Positions 31,801-42,395 of a DNA stretch of 64,000 nt are shown here, piece after piece. The notes below the pieces were generated by a model. It did not search any database. It worked only from the letters and a program-made list of their open reading frames with translations, and was not told where the DNA came from. This DNA comes from Ciona savignyi (lineage: Eukaryota; Chordata; Ascidiacea; Phlebobranchia; Cionidae), in assembly GCA_000149265.1 (NCBI GenBank), contig CH003228.1:718600-782599 (forward strand), read 5' to 3'. The stretch's first letter is position 1. Every line of letters begins with the position of its first letter. The translations under genes were made by a program, and so were the position numbers.

Positions 31801-32442
31801 AACCACGGGGTCGTTGTACATTGCACCAGTATCTGTATAATACCGGTTCTTAATCTGTGAATAACAGTTTACTAACTGCTGCCTTTATATTCATCATACC
31901 GCATATTGTTTTTCTAGATTTTCTGGATCTTGAACAAGGAGGTGCGGTTTGAAAATCATCTTCACTATCCAAACTGTCTTCCAACTTGACAACAACTGAA
32001 GACTAAAATAAAACCACTGTTAACAAAACATTCTGTTTGATTAGGTCTATGCTGTATGCTAACTGAATAGGCTAGTAGGCTATTGCGTAAGCCAAATTTA
32101 CTAACATATACCACAGGCCTAGCTGTAACTAAAGTAAACATTTTTGGTATTTCTCCTTACGAACTAAAGTAACCGTACACAGGCCTATGCTATGATTTAC
32201 GGTATATAAATGTACTCACAGACATCCTTTATTCGCAATCTATTGAACGAAGGTCAATCAAATATTTTAAATGTTTTCCTGTAAAACAAAAGTAGTAAGA
32301 AAGGTTATAAAATGAAACCAACGCCATTGCTCAACTTAGCAGACGACGTGGTCGGCGGACTGCAAAAAAAACTTTTTTCTTTTTGTCGTTCCGCATGAAA
32401 CACTCTCTCCTAGGAATTCCTCGATGCCATGCAGCTTCTACC

Positions 32443-32451
32443 GCATAATAG
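32443..32451. repeat. Right 9-bp target-site duplication of the MULE
   Basis: GCATAATAG, identical to 25934-25942. Confidence 0.85.
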
Positions 32452-33149
32452 ATCAATCTTTTTCTTTTGGGTGCAGCAGTAATTTCCTGACATTCAAAAG
32501 TCTACGCGTTTGCGTTATTGGAATCGCAGTAATGGCCAGGTAAGGTTTAATGTTTGATTTATTAGAAAATGTTTTGTTTCTTATTTTTTTATGTGCTAAT
32601 AAAGTAAATATATTTAATTTTACCATGCGAAGCCACATTGTAAAATGTATTGTTATTGCGATCTGAATATTTTTATTCCATTAAATAACTTAAACAAAGT
32701 GATTATAGCATACAATTATTTAACTTTATATTTAATAGTTTGGCCTATAAAAATATCTATATATTCTTTGTAACCGACCTGTAATTTAAATTCATATTAT
32801 GCCACAGGAAATTTATAAATAATCCGAATACATAACAGTAGTCCTGTAGTGTATATTAGTACAGATAGTGGTTGATATTTTAATGCCAATTAATATTTGC
32901 CCAACTGATAAATTAAGTTATTGCAACCTGTGTTTATCTATTTTTTATGAGTTAAATATATAGATTATGTCTATATAATGATATTTATAGCATATTTTAT
33001 ATAACAAGTGTTGTACCTGCAAATTGCCTGGTACCTATTACATTGTGTTAATTTCAATTAAAGACATTGCTACCTGAAGAATCATTTAAACTTTTAAGTC
33101 AAGCCTTCTTGCTGTGGCCAACAGTCTAACATGCTACAACCTACAACTA
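32452..33149. other. Intergenic
   Basis: About 700 bp of AT-rich sequence between the MULE and the next SINE. No gene or repeat recognised. Confidence 0.4.
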
Positions 33150-33418
33150 GGATAGGATAGGATATTCGTGTTTATCCCCGTGAATGGGAAAACCAAGGAG
33201 GTTAACACACGGGCAATCGTCAGATTACCTCGCGCCTACCGTCTGCTTGCCGGAGCGATTGAAGTGTGTTGTATATGATAACCACGTTCCTTCAATTAAG
33301 TAGAACCATTTGCAGGCTTCAGGCAATGTCCGTAGAGTGACTAGCTAGCGACCAGTTTCGCACCTGCAACCTTTCAATTGAAAGGCAACACATTTAACCG
33401 CCAGACTAACCAGCCGGA
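33150..33418 (-). repeat. tRNA-derived SINE, minus orientation
   Basis: GATAGGATAGGATATTCG tail, GTGAATGGGAAAACCAAGG body, and the tRNA-like head ending CCAGACTAACCAGCCGG. Slightly shortened inside. The flanks CAACTA/GAACTA may be a short duplication. Confidence 0.8.
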
Positions 33419-33555
33419 ACTACCCATGTTTAGGCTGGATTAACAATACTTGTAAGCTTATTTTTTAGTCTTTGTTATACATTGGTCAAAAACTACTAAT
33501 TTTAACCAATAACTAAATATTAAAATTTAATTAAAACAATGTGTTTTAAAGAACG

Positions 33556-36456
33556 ATGAAAACCACACCTGCAGTCACCTGCATGAAAACTTTGCTTGTG
33601 ATATTCACCCTAATTTTTTTGGTAAGTTGTTGCAACAGTGTTATGCAGTAGTAGAAACCTATTAAAAACCATAAAATGGTTGCATCAAGGCTGCACATTC
33701 TTTGTTGTTTTAGTTTATTTTTTGTTTCCACATTGAAAACCTTAAACACCACCTTTGATAATAATTCAGAAAACAGAAAAAAACGACAGTCGTTGAAACG
33801 CACCAAAAAAACAATCAATTACTTACTTTCGGTACATTTAGACATGGGTACCAAAAGTGCATAAAAAATAAATAAAATTTAAAAAAAATAAATGTTAATA
33901 AAAAAAATATTACACTGTTTTATTCAACCAGTCTGAAAAGCATGGCAAGTGCATCTACAAGATGAATTGTGTCATTAATGGATTGGAAAATATGCTCCTT
34001 TTCCTTAATGTATCCAGTAATGATTAATCTTTCCTTTTGCACCTCTTATCAGGTGTTTTTGTCTGTGAGATGTCATCAAGATGTTTCATATTTTACAGGC
34101 TGGGCAATCGTGTAACCGAAACTGTATAAAATATTATTATTCTGCTGCAAGCAGACCATATATGACAACGTGTTTAAAAAATAATTTTTAGGTCATTGGA
34201 ATTGCATTAGTGGTGGCTGGAACTTATAGCAAGATCAGTCTCACAAGTTACAACCTTCTTTCAACTACCAACTTCTCCAGTGTTCCATATGTTATGATTG
34301 GTGTCGGCGCATTTATTTTTGTAGTGGGTGTAGCTGGATGTTGCGCTGCCACGAAGGGAAACACATGTTTGCTAAGAACTGTAAGTTGAAAATAAAATTA
34401 TTCGTGCAGCATCAGCAAAATATTTAGATATTTTTAGTTTCTTAAATATTTTAACAGTTTCTTGTAAAATCAGTAAAATACTGCACAGATTTTTTATAAA
34501 AGAGTAAAATGGTTAACCAAATGTTTTGAGCATGAGTATACACTATACATCTACCTAAAACCAAGGTTTTTATTTTACTTTAATATATATTTGTTTCTCT
34601 GTAAGTTTGTAATTATATAAGTAACTCTAAATTTTGTATGTCTTTTGCATCTATTTCATTAATGTAACAAAAGTAAAATCTTTTTACGATAAAAGGCCCT
34701 TTTTCGATTTCTAGATACCTGCTATGGACTTTGCCTCAAATTACAATTAACCATATTTTTTTTTGGTTAAAGGAAGGTTTTTAAAATCCAGACATTGTTA
34801 TTTGTATAAACCACTGTGTTATACATTGATTGTATATATTTTCTATTCTATTATATTGCATATAAATTATGAATGCATTGTAATGAATAATTTAAAACCC
34901 TTTCCAGTATGCTGTGTGTCTTGGGGTGATCTTCCTGGCTGAGCTTATTGGTGCATTGGCTGTTATTATATCAAGGAACAAAGTAAGAATAAACTGTTAC
35001 AACCAAAAACAATTAATATCAATTTAGACATATTTGTTTGTTAAATGACCGGCATATTTCTTGCTTGGTTCTTCTTTTTGACATGCAGTATGTGCCCTAT
35101 CACATGCTGATTAGTGTCACATCTTAATGTCAATAAGTGTTTTATGTATAACTGCAAAATTTCCTGGTTATTATAATACAAGTTATACATTGTGTAAAAA
35201 ATTCCCCGAAGTATCATAATGCGCAATACAATTCTTAGAAGCACTTATGTTTCACAGATCAACACAGGATTCGAGCAAGGTATGAAGAATGCAATGACAA
35301 AATATAAGACTGATAACGCCTACAAAAGTGCTGTTGACAATGCTCAAAACACAGTAAGTCTAAAACAATATCATTATATAATGTAGGATAACTAATTAGT
35401 TAACTATACTTATACAGTCTTAGTATCAATGGTAATTAAAAATATGCTACAAGGGTACATTGCCGTTCGTTATTGTTTAATCCATATTTTAAGTCTACTT
35501 TTCCCTTAATTTAAAAAAAATTTTATTTGTTAATTAAAATAAACTATGTACATATGAAATGATTAATCATGAAATTATATGATACAGTTGATGTGCTGTG
35601 GATCAACCAACTACACCGACTACTGGACTGTTGCCAAGTGGAATATCAACACGATTCCTTTAAGTTGTTGCATCAACAAAACTTGGGGCAAGCAGAATGA
35701 AGTTGAAACAAAACTGGAGATTGTACAAATTCCATCCCAAAATGCCCTGGATTATGTATACAAACTGGTAAAATAACCATGTTGCAATTACATCTAAAAC
35801 CATATACTTAACATTGACAACCATCTAATTACAATAATTTTAAATGCATTGTATGCTCTGACACATAACCTGCATTGTAGGGTTGTCCTCAACTGGTTTT
35901 TGGTGTAGTTGACAAAAACTTTGGCATTGTGATTGGAAGTATGTTTGGAATTGCATTTTTCCAGGTAAGGTTTTTCCGGTAATTAAAATTTTGTGGTTTT
36001 TTAAGTACTTATGGTATTTTCTGTTTTTTTAATAGTCATGTTACATGCAGACTAAATTAAGAGTTACCATTAGGTACTGGTGATAAATTAATCTAGATCA
36101 GTGCTCCGCAACCTTTTGTCTGATAACCGTAATATTTAAATTTACAAAAACTAAAATCCGGGCTATTTGGTAAACACTGTATTTAACAAAATATTATTAT
36201 ATTCCTGCGGCACAGTAGTGTGTCGACTGTGTCGCAGCACACTGGCTGTAGAGCACTGATCTAGATAATCATTAAAATCTATAAATCACCTGAAAATAAA
36301 TCTCATAAAGAGGTCATTAATTAACATATAATAACCAATTCATCAGGCTTATTGGAAAATTTTTTAATCTTAAATTGATTTCTACAGTTAATCGGCATCA
36401 TTCTATCCTGTTGCTTGGCTACCAGCATTAATGCGAATAAATATGAGTTGGTTTAG
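33556..36456 (+). CDS. Tetraspanin
   Basis: Seven exons, all phase 0: 33556-33621, 34192-34380, 34908-34982, 35258-35353, 35588-35767, 35881-35964 and 36388-36456; 252 residues. Four hydrophobic segments: TM1 about residues 12-34 (TLLVIFTLIFLVIGIALVVA), TM2 about 54-75, TM3 about 86-105, and TM4 split over the last two exons. The large extracellular loop has the family signature CCG (LMCCGSTNYTDYW), then PLSCC and GC, which form the conserved disulfides; the Asn in NYTDYW and in CINKTW are possible glycosylation sites. Tetraspanins organise membrane microdomains with integrins and other partners. The sub-family (CD9/CD81/CD151-like) cannot be fixed by eye. The short tail ends KYELV, a YxxL-like sorting sequence. 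AATAAA is at about 36857. Confidence 0.92.
36099..36258. mobile_element. hAT-type MITE in the last tetraspanin intron
   Basis: 160 bp, CAGTGCTCCGCAACC at the left and, on the other strand, CAGTGCTCTACAGCC at the right. It is flanked by the 8-bp direct repeat ATCTAGAT (36091-36098 and 36259-36266). TIR type and duplication length indicate hAT. Intron 6 splice sites are untouched. Confidence 0.85.
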
Positions 36457-39400
36457 AAGGTTTCAGTGTTCAATGTGTGTCTGAACATATAGATAACATT
36501 AAAGCAATTTATAGCTTTGATTATTCATTAACATACTGAGAAATTGATATATATTTTTTAACATTATTTCATTTTATTTATTGCTTAATTGTATATATTT
36601 AAATGTTATATCTTCTGTAAAACATGTAACAACGGTCAACTTTATTTGAACTTTTTTCATATTTTCGTGTAATAATTGCTCTCTTGCAAGTGTATAGTAT
36701 GTTTGTAATTGTTGTAAACCTATATTCATTCATAAGTGTTATGCTTAATTGCAGTCTTCTAAATGCTTGCCAGATATATATTTATATTTTCTGCTGTGGC
36801 TTTTTAAACTCGTAATGTTTGTTGTGATTTGTGAAAATATAACACTACATTATTACAATAAATAAGTAACTAAAAATGGATGTGTAAAGTTTAAGTAACT
36901 GAAAAAACGGTTTTAAATTGGCTGTTTTCATGTATTATTAAGCCAATTTAACTAAAATAATCAATTTAAAATCAATGTAGCAGGTGTGACGATTTGCAGG
37001 CACTAGAGTGTTGGTAAAAACAATTTAACTGCTTATTTAAAAAATCTTGACAGTCAACTTCCGGTCCATAACAGAGTGTTAAAAATTTTAAACCGGCATT
37101 TAGACACTAATTTTCGAATAAAAAAATATTAAGGGATGCTAAATATTTTTTTGGAAATCCTGTACGAATCTACAATCCTGGAAATCCTTACCCAACATTA
37201 CCAAGCGAAGTAACACACAGCTTAATACTCCATATTGGTTACACGAGTATATTTTTAAAAGCTCAATTCGGGATTGTTCGGCCCTAGCTGAATTTACAAA
37301 AGAGCCGACGCGTGAATTTTTCATGATTTCTGCAAACTCGTAAGTAATAAAGTAGGAAAAATACATCTTTAAATATAAATTGTAAGGTCGGCTATAAATG
37401 TAAAACACAACGTGACATTATTTCGCACGGATAGCATGGTGGGTTGGTACGTCTTCAAACCGAAGGATTAAGGATTCTAAACTGGCCGCTTCGATTGTGT
37501 CTTATGCAAAGCACTTATGAGACATCGTTTGAACCTAGTGGATTAATCGTTGCTACTAAAATTGAAGACATGTCTTAAATTATACACAATATACTGCGAT
37601 GGCTCCGTAACACGATGTGTGAGCGAGATAATTTGCTCCTAGATAATCGGGTAATAAAGTCATTTGCGTTTTCCCAATCATGAATATAAAACATGAATGT
37701 CATATATATTTATAACCTAACATGGTTTTTATTAACCTAACAAGTACTCAAAAAAATCCACTGGAGTATCGATCAATAACAGTGGCATAGTTTTTTTATA
37801 ATTTGTGTAAAAATGTTGATTGCCAACACACAATAGACTAGAGAGTGTCAATTTACCTTGCCAAAAGTGTCACAATTCATCCCTTACACGTCATCATGCG
37901 GCTAAAATTGTCAACGCGTTCACAAATTAAGTACGCGCTCATAACTTACCAGCGCGCACTTAACTTTAGTTTAGTTTATTCATTTTTTTGCCCCCAGTTT
38001 TTTAAAAATGACAAACGAATATAATCTCGACACAGGAACGGGAAAAGACGGCAAAACGAACAGTCGTTAAAACGCGTCATTAAAACAAAAAAGGATATAA
38101 TGTAATAAATATAGCGGACGCGGCCGCCAAACTTAGGCAAAAGAACAAATCCAAATTTAATTAGGATAAAACGATATAAAGCCCTGAAGAAAAGTGTGCG
38201 GTAAAGCGCGACCAGTACTGTGGGGGAGCCAGCTTTAGGAGAAGGTGTGGCCCGAAAGCGTGGACCAGAGTGGAAAAGAAAAACCCCCTAAAATGAAATT
38301 CCACTAATGTCAGATGACATTTTTAGTTTTAAGCACACTTACCGGGGCATATTTACATTAAATATTATCATTTAACACACATATTGCATAACACTAATGC
38401 ATTAGAGCACTTATGTAGGAGTGCGAAAAGAGGAGCACTACACTAGTGCACCATAAATAAAAAAAAGCACAACAACACAAAACAAACAAAATGTTTAAAT
38501 AAATAAATAAGAAATAAGAAAAAATAAATAAATAAATAAATAGCAAGCCAAAAAAGGGTTGCTAGCAAGTGAAAAATACTAAAGACTGCAGCAAGGATCC
38601 GATTATATTAAAGCGGATTAGTTGTGACATATTAGTTTAATATTGATCGGCATCTTCTTCTGGGGATCACACGGCCAACTCTCGAATAGTAAATTTGAGG
38701 AGGAGGAGCCACGCAAGAAAACCGGACGACCTTCTCCTCGTAGATGAAATTTCGGTGTCCGAGTATCTGGAACAATAGTGTCGAAAAATAGATAGAAATA
38801 AAGACAGGTTAGAGAACAGAGTAGTGTGCAATCGGGTGGTGAAAAATATTATAAAAAACAAAAACAAATAAAAAGACTGAAGTGATAAGCTTTAAAATAC
38901 AGAGCTCTGTTAGGGCCGGCAAAAACTATTTCACAGAAAAACAAAACCAAATGTGCCAACGGCTTACCAAGTAACACAGAATCCTGTAATAAACATCACC
39001 ATAAATAACACTTGTGTTTGTGTAAACAAATCAATATTGTCAACATGCTAAGGAAGTCAAGACTGTGTTTTAATGTGGTGATTATAATTAAAAAAGAACA
39101 AAATCTGGAAACTTTTCATGCATGTGATTTTAATAGGGAAATCAACGTGTGAGAACGAGTGAAAAGAAATGCATGCAGGTATCAATATATGCAAAGGGAT
39201 AGAAAAGGTAAAGCAGATTATTAGGAATTTATTTGTGCAAGGAGTAAATGAAATTTAAACTTACAAAGGGGATTTATCATAAAAAAAATAATGTAATGTA
39301 AAATATTAGTAGAACTAGGGAAGCGGATGAGGGTCTTCCAAGAGGTGTTGTTTGACAGCTTTGGTAAACTTTTAAAGCGATTTAATCTCACGAATGTTGT

Positions 39401-39913
39401 TGGGTAGTAGTTGCCAAAACTTTGGGCCTATGTATTTTAGGGATTGTTGGGATAGGGACTTGTTACAAAAAACCTTGCTGATCAAAACATCGTCCGTCGT
39501 TGGCCATCAGTGTCACAATTCAGTTAATTCAGCATGCTGTTAATTTGGATGCGCGCACTCAATTTACCAAAGCGCTTGTAAACTTTCACCTGGCCAATAG
39601 TGTCATAATTCATCTCTTTACGCCACCGGGCGGTAAAATTGTCAACGCGCTTACAAATTGAGTACGCGTTCACAATCACATATAATGACACCAGGTGAAA
39701 AGGTTACCGGCGCGCTGGTAAATTGAGTTCTTAGATTACGAGCTTTGTTATACTTCGCAGGCGATATTTAGGTCCGTAATCAAGAATGCATTTTTGTCAC
39801 TCATTTTGATGAATTTTCACACAAAACAGTTCGCCACGTATTGCGTAGGCCTAATGTGGGAATGATTATATTGCAAACATTGGTGCGGATATTATATAGC
39901 CGATTGGCAGCGC
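36457..39913. other. Gene-poor stretch with diverged repeats
   Basis: No supported gene. 37430-37700 is an old plus-orientation SINE (GTCTTATGCAAAGCACTTAT, ATACTGCGATGGCTCCGTAA). 37975-38110 shares a dispersed repeat with 19340-19460. 37850-37970 and 39510-39735 share a repeat made of AGTGTCA(C/T)AATTCA, AAAATTGTCAACGCG and TACGCG motifs. AAATAAATAAAT runs lie at about 38500-38540. Confidence 0.5.
37430..37700 (+). repeat. Old, diverged SINE copy
   Basis: Retains the order of the SINE: tRNA-like head (GGATAGCATGGTGGGTTGG, then AACCGAAGGATTAAGGATTC), GTGTCTTATGCAAAGCACTT, CACGATGTGTGAGCGAGATA and an AATCATGAATATAAAACATG tail, with many substitutions. Confidence 0.55.
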
Positions 39914-39922
39914 CACAGAAAA
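39914..39922. repeat. Left 9-bp direct repeat of the satellite-bounded unit
   Basis: CACAGAAAA, repeated at 45437-45445. Candidate target-site duplication. Confidence 0.55.
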
Positions 39923-39949
39923 CAATAGGACTATACACCAGAAAATGTC

Positions 39950-40438
39950 GCATGCGACACGCCACTATTTTAGAGGCGACACGCCACTTTTTCAGAGGCG
40001 ACACGCCACTTTTTTCGAGGCGACACGCCACTTTTTCAGAGACGACACGCCACTTTTTTCGAGGCGACACGCCACTTTTTTCGAGGCGACACGCCACTTT
40101 TTCAGAGGCGACACGCCACTTTTTCAGAGGCGACACGCCACTTTTTCAGAGGCGACACGCCACTTTTTCAGAGGCGACACGCCACTTTTTTCGAGGCGAC
40201 ACGCCACTTTTTCAGAGGCGACACGCCACTTTTTTCGAGACGACACGCCACTTTTTCAGAGGCGACACGCCACTTTTTCAGAGGCGACACGCCACTTTTT
40301 CAGAGGCGACACGCCACTTTTTCAGAGGCGACACGACACTTTTTCAGAGGCGACACGCCACTTTTTTAGAGACGACACGACACTTTTTCCGAGGCTACAC
40401 GACACTTTTTCAGAAGCGACATGCCATTTTTTCAAAGG
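39950..40438 (+). repeat. 22-bp tandem array, left copy
   Basis: About 22 units of GGCGACACGCCACTTTTT plus CAGA or TCGA, giving a constant 22-bp period. Units become diverged toward the inner edge (CGACACTTTTT, GGCTACACG). The period is not a multiple of three, so the long frames across it read the same 22-residue pattern in every frame and are not genes. Confidence 0.95.
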
Positions 40439-40451
40439 TGATAACCCTATG

Positions 40452-40625
40452 ATACAATGTCCGTAAAGTGCCTTGCCCATGGACACAACCAACTAATCTT
40501 TATGTGGAATGGTTTGTGCAAAATAGGGTCCTGCTTAAAAGCTCCAGTTGCTCGTTCGGTCATGTAAGACCGGAAATAACAAAATAGAACAATTCACTGA
40601 AATAAACATGAATATCCTATCCTAT
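40452..40625 (-). repeat. Scrambled SINE fragments
   Basis: A minus-orientation piece TGTCCGTAAAGTGCCTTGCC at 40458, and, separated by foreign sequence, a plus-orientation tail ATAAACATGAATATCCTATC at about 40600. Confidence 0.5.
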
Positions 40626-41059
40626 ATCCTTGTACCGTGCCACACTTTGGTAGGGGCTCATCATGCAAGTGCTAACACAGAAGCGGTTTAAGTTACACAA
40701 AATATGTAAACCGGGTAAACTTTGCTTTCTTGTGTCCTCATTATTTATTACTGGGTCAAAAAATGAATAAACTAACCTAAATTTAATTAAAAATATGTGG
40801 TAGATCTTGCTCAAGATTAATTACAATTGCCTCTGCGAGTTTCACAACAGAAATTAAGATTGTTTCGCGACGTCTACCAGTACCAGTAACATCTGTTATT
40901 GACACTAAATTTACTTGTTGAAATGATCGTATGTGGCATTTTAGGTGATTGGTAAAACATCACACAAACATTGAAAGGAACTTTATGTAATGCAGAAAAC
41001 AAAAGAAAATCATGTAACAGGTAATTGTAAATAACAGTATTAGTATTAACACCATTTGG

Positions 41060-41190
41060 GTCTAAAATTCCATATTGGATGAAGTAGAAAATAAAATAGA
41101 AAATACAGAAATATTAAGTAAAAAATACCAGCGATGTAAGGTATAATTAACTTTGGCTAAAATTCCATATTGGATGAAGTAGAAAAACAA
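41060..41190. repeat. Short direct duplication
   Basis: AAAATTCCATATTGGATGAA followed by GTAGAAAA occurs at about 41066 and again at about 41159, roughly 93 bp apart, with related AAAATA-rich spacer. Confidence 0.6.
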
Positions 41191-42395
41191 AATTGTACTA
41201 TTAAAAAATTCAAAAACAGGTGATCAATTATCCTGAGCAATAAATTGAAAAAGCTAAATTGAAGTTTATGTACTGTGTCTTATTCACAAAATTGGCAATA
41301 TCATTTTTGCTTGAATGCATTTTGAAACTGTTGCTTTCAATAAGTTAATGCAGTCTCTGTGGAACCATCTTTCGCATTTGTCGCAGCATATCTAAATAAA
41401 ATACAAACCAGTATTAACAGTGTAAAATCACCATATATCCCACACCCAAAGCTGGGAGGTCATGGCGTACACACAGTAAGCTGAGGAGTGTGACAACACT
41501 TCTTGTGTTTTACCACTTACAAAACAAAGATCAGAAGACTTACCCAGTCTGTTTTAGCTTTTCCACAGTTCAGTTTTTCACACACTCAACAAAGGTTATT
41601 TCTGGGCTCTGGGGAAAACACTTAATTTAGTTCATTAAATGTCAAAGCATCAAAGTTATAGCCATATGTCTAATCAATTAACAGAAGATTACTGTTCATT
41701 CCATTGAGTCCAACTTGCTTTTCCTAGGTTAATGCATTTTGTTTATTATTTAAATTAAATAAACTAAATTACTGAGTCGAAATCACAGCGTAGTGGTGTA
41801 CACAGTATCAAAACCAATGCATATCATTTTATTCACATATAATTAGTTTAACCATGATATTACAAAGATTAATATTCAACAACTGGAGTGACTCAGTGTC
41901 ATCCATATGTCAACCACCACCATTTGTAAAACACATTTTGACTCTGATATATGTGTATAATATATGCAAGCAGGGTCTTTAACGACAATTGCTATATTTT
42001 ATACGCAGCTTACGTAGTTTGTTCCTGCAAACATAAACAAATAGGTCCTAACCTAATACACATAGTAACTCACATGACTTTGATGTGTCTACAAAACGTT
42101 TGGGGTTTAACCTGGAGGAAAACCTGTACTTGCCAAATACTGAGTAACTAACTTTTCGGGATTTTTTTTTAAAATTATAGCAATCATTTTTTAAAAGTTT
42201 GTAAGTGTATCTTCACCAAACACATGTAAGGATGTCTTGTTACACCATAATTATCTAGGCAATATCATTAGCTAATTAATGATGGTGGTTGAAATTTGCA
42301 CCCAAAATTTAAATTTTAAATGTGTAGATGCTAAATTTCCAGTGAAATTATTTTAGTTGTATAATTTCCCATACCATAAAATGCTCTATTTCTTT

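Larger units (their letters stand above)
28427..32002 (-). pseudogene. MULE transposase with SWIM zinc finger, broken
   Basis: Minus-strand exons, approximate: 32002-31910 (acidic N-terminal part), 31021-30896 (KKLDCHARITMHQ, DNA-binding-like), about 30760-30357 and 30356-29929 (catalytic core), 29706-29468 (VLFCDFHRKQAWKRW), 29017-28913, and 28820-28427. The core contains LDATYKTSKYALPLFFLVV, with the first acidic residue of the MULE triad, and VCLTDFDNKE with the second. The C-terminal SWIM motif is CQCRSWERSLLPCKHMC (CxC-x9-CxH). Two breaks are visible: a one-base frame change at about 30350-30356, between DQV and WADNSVYFRPH, and an in-frame TAA at 28918-28920 in an exon whose phase otherwise joins correctly to the SWIM exon. 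The 287-N gap also hides part of the 5' region. In the family this enzyme cuts at the inverted repeats; this copy is probably inactive as assembled. Confidence 0.75.
25943..32442 (-). mobile_element. Mutator-like (MULE) DNA transposon, 6.5 kb
   Basis: The element runs from GGTAGCAGCTGCATGGCATC to the complementary end at 32442. The terminal inverted repeats match for about 74 bases with a single difference (C/A at position 6), then fade after about 80. They are flanked by a perfect 9-bp direct repeat. Inside, on the minus strand, are the exons of a transposase with a MULE catalytic region and a SWIM zinc finger. The interior also holds a nested hAT-type MITE (26054-26537), an isolated hAT-like end at about 26866 (CAGTGGTTCCCAACC), a SINE (27328-27622), a SINE fragment (31588-31676) and part of the second assembly gap. 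Nearly identical termini argue for a fairly recent insertion, although nested insertions and broken coding suggest some age. Confidence 0.85.

Noticed and set aside
39950-40466. Long open frames of 203 and 173 codons (and 205 and 192 codons at 44791-45679) with RGDTPLFQRRHATF-like repeats
   Set aside because: A 22-bp repeat without stops is open in all three frames and gives the same 22-residue pattern in each; there is no start context, intron structure or domain. It is the satellite, not a protein.
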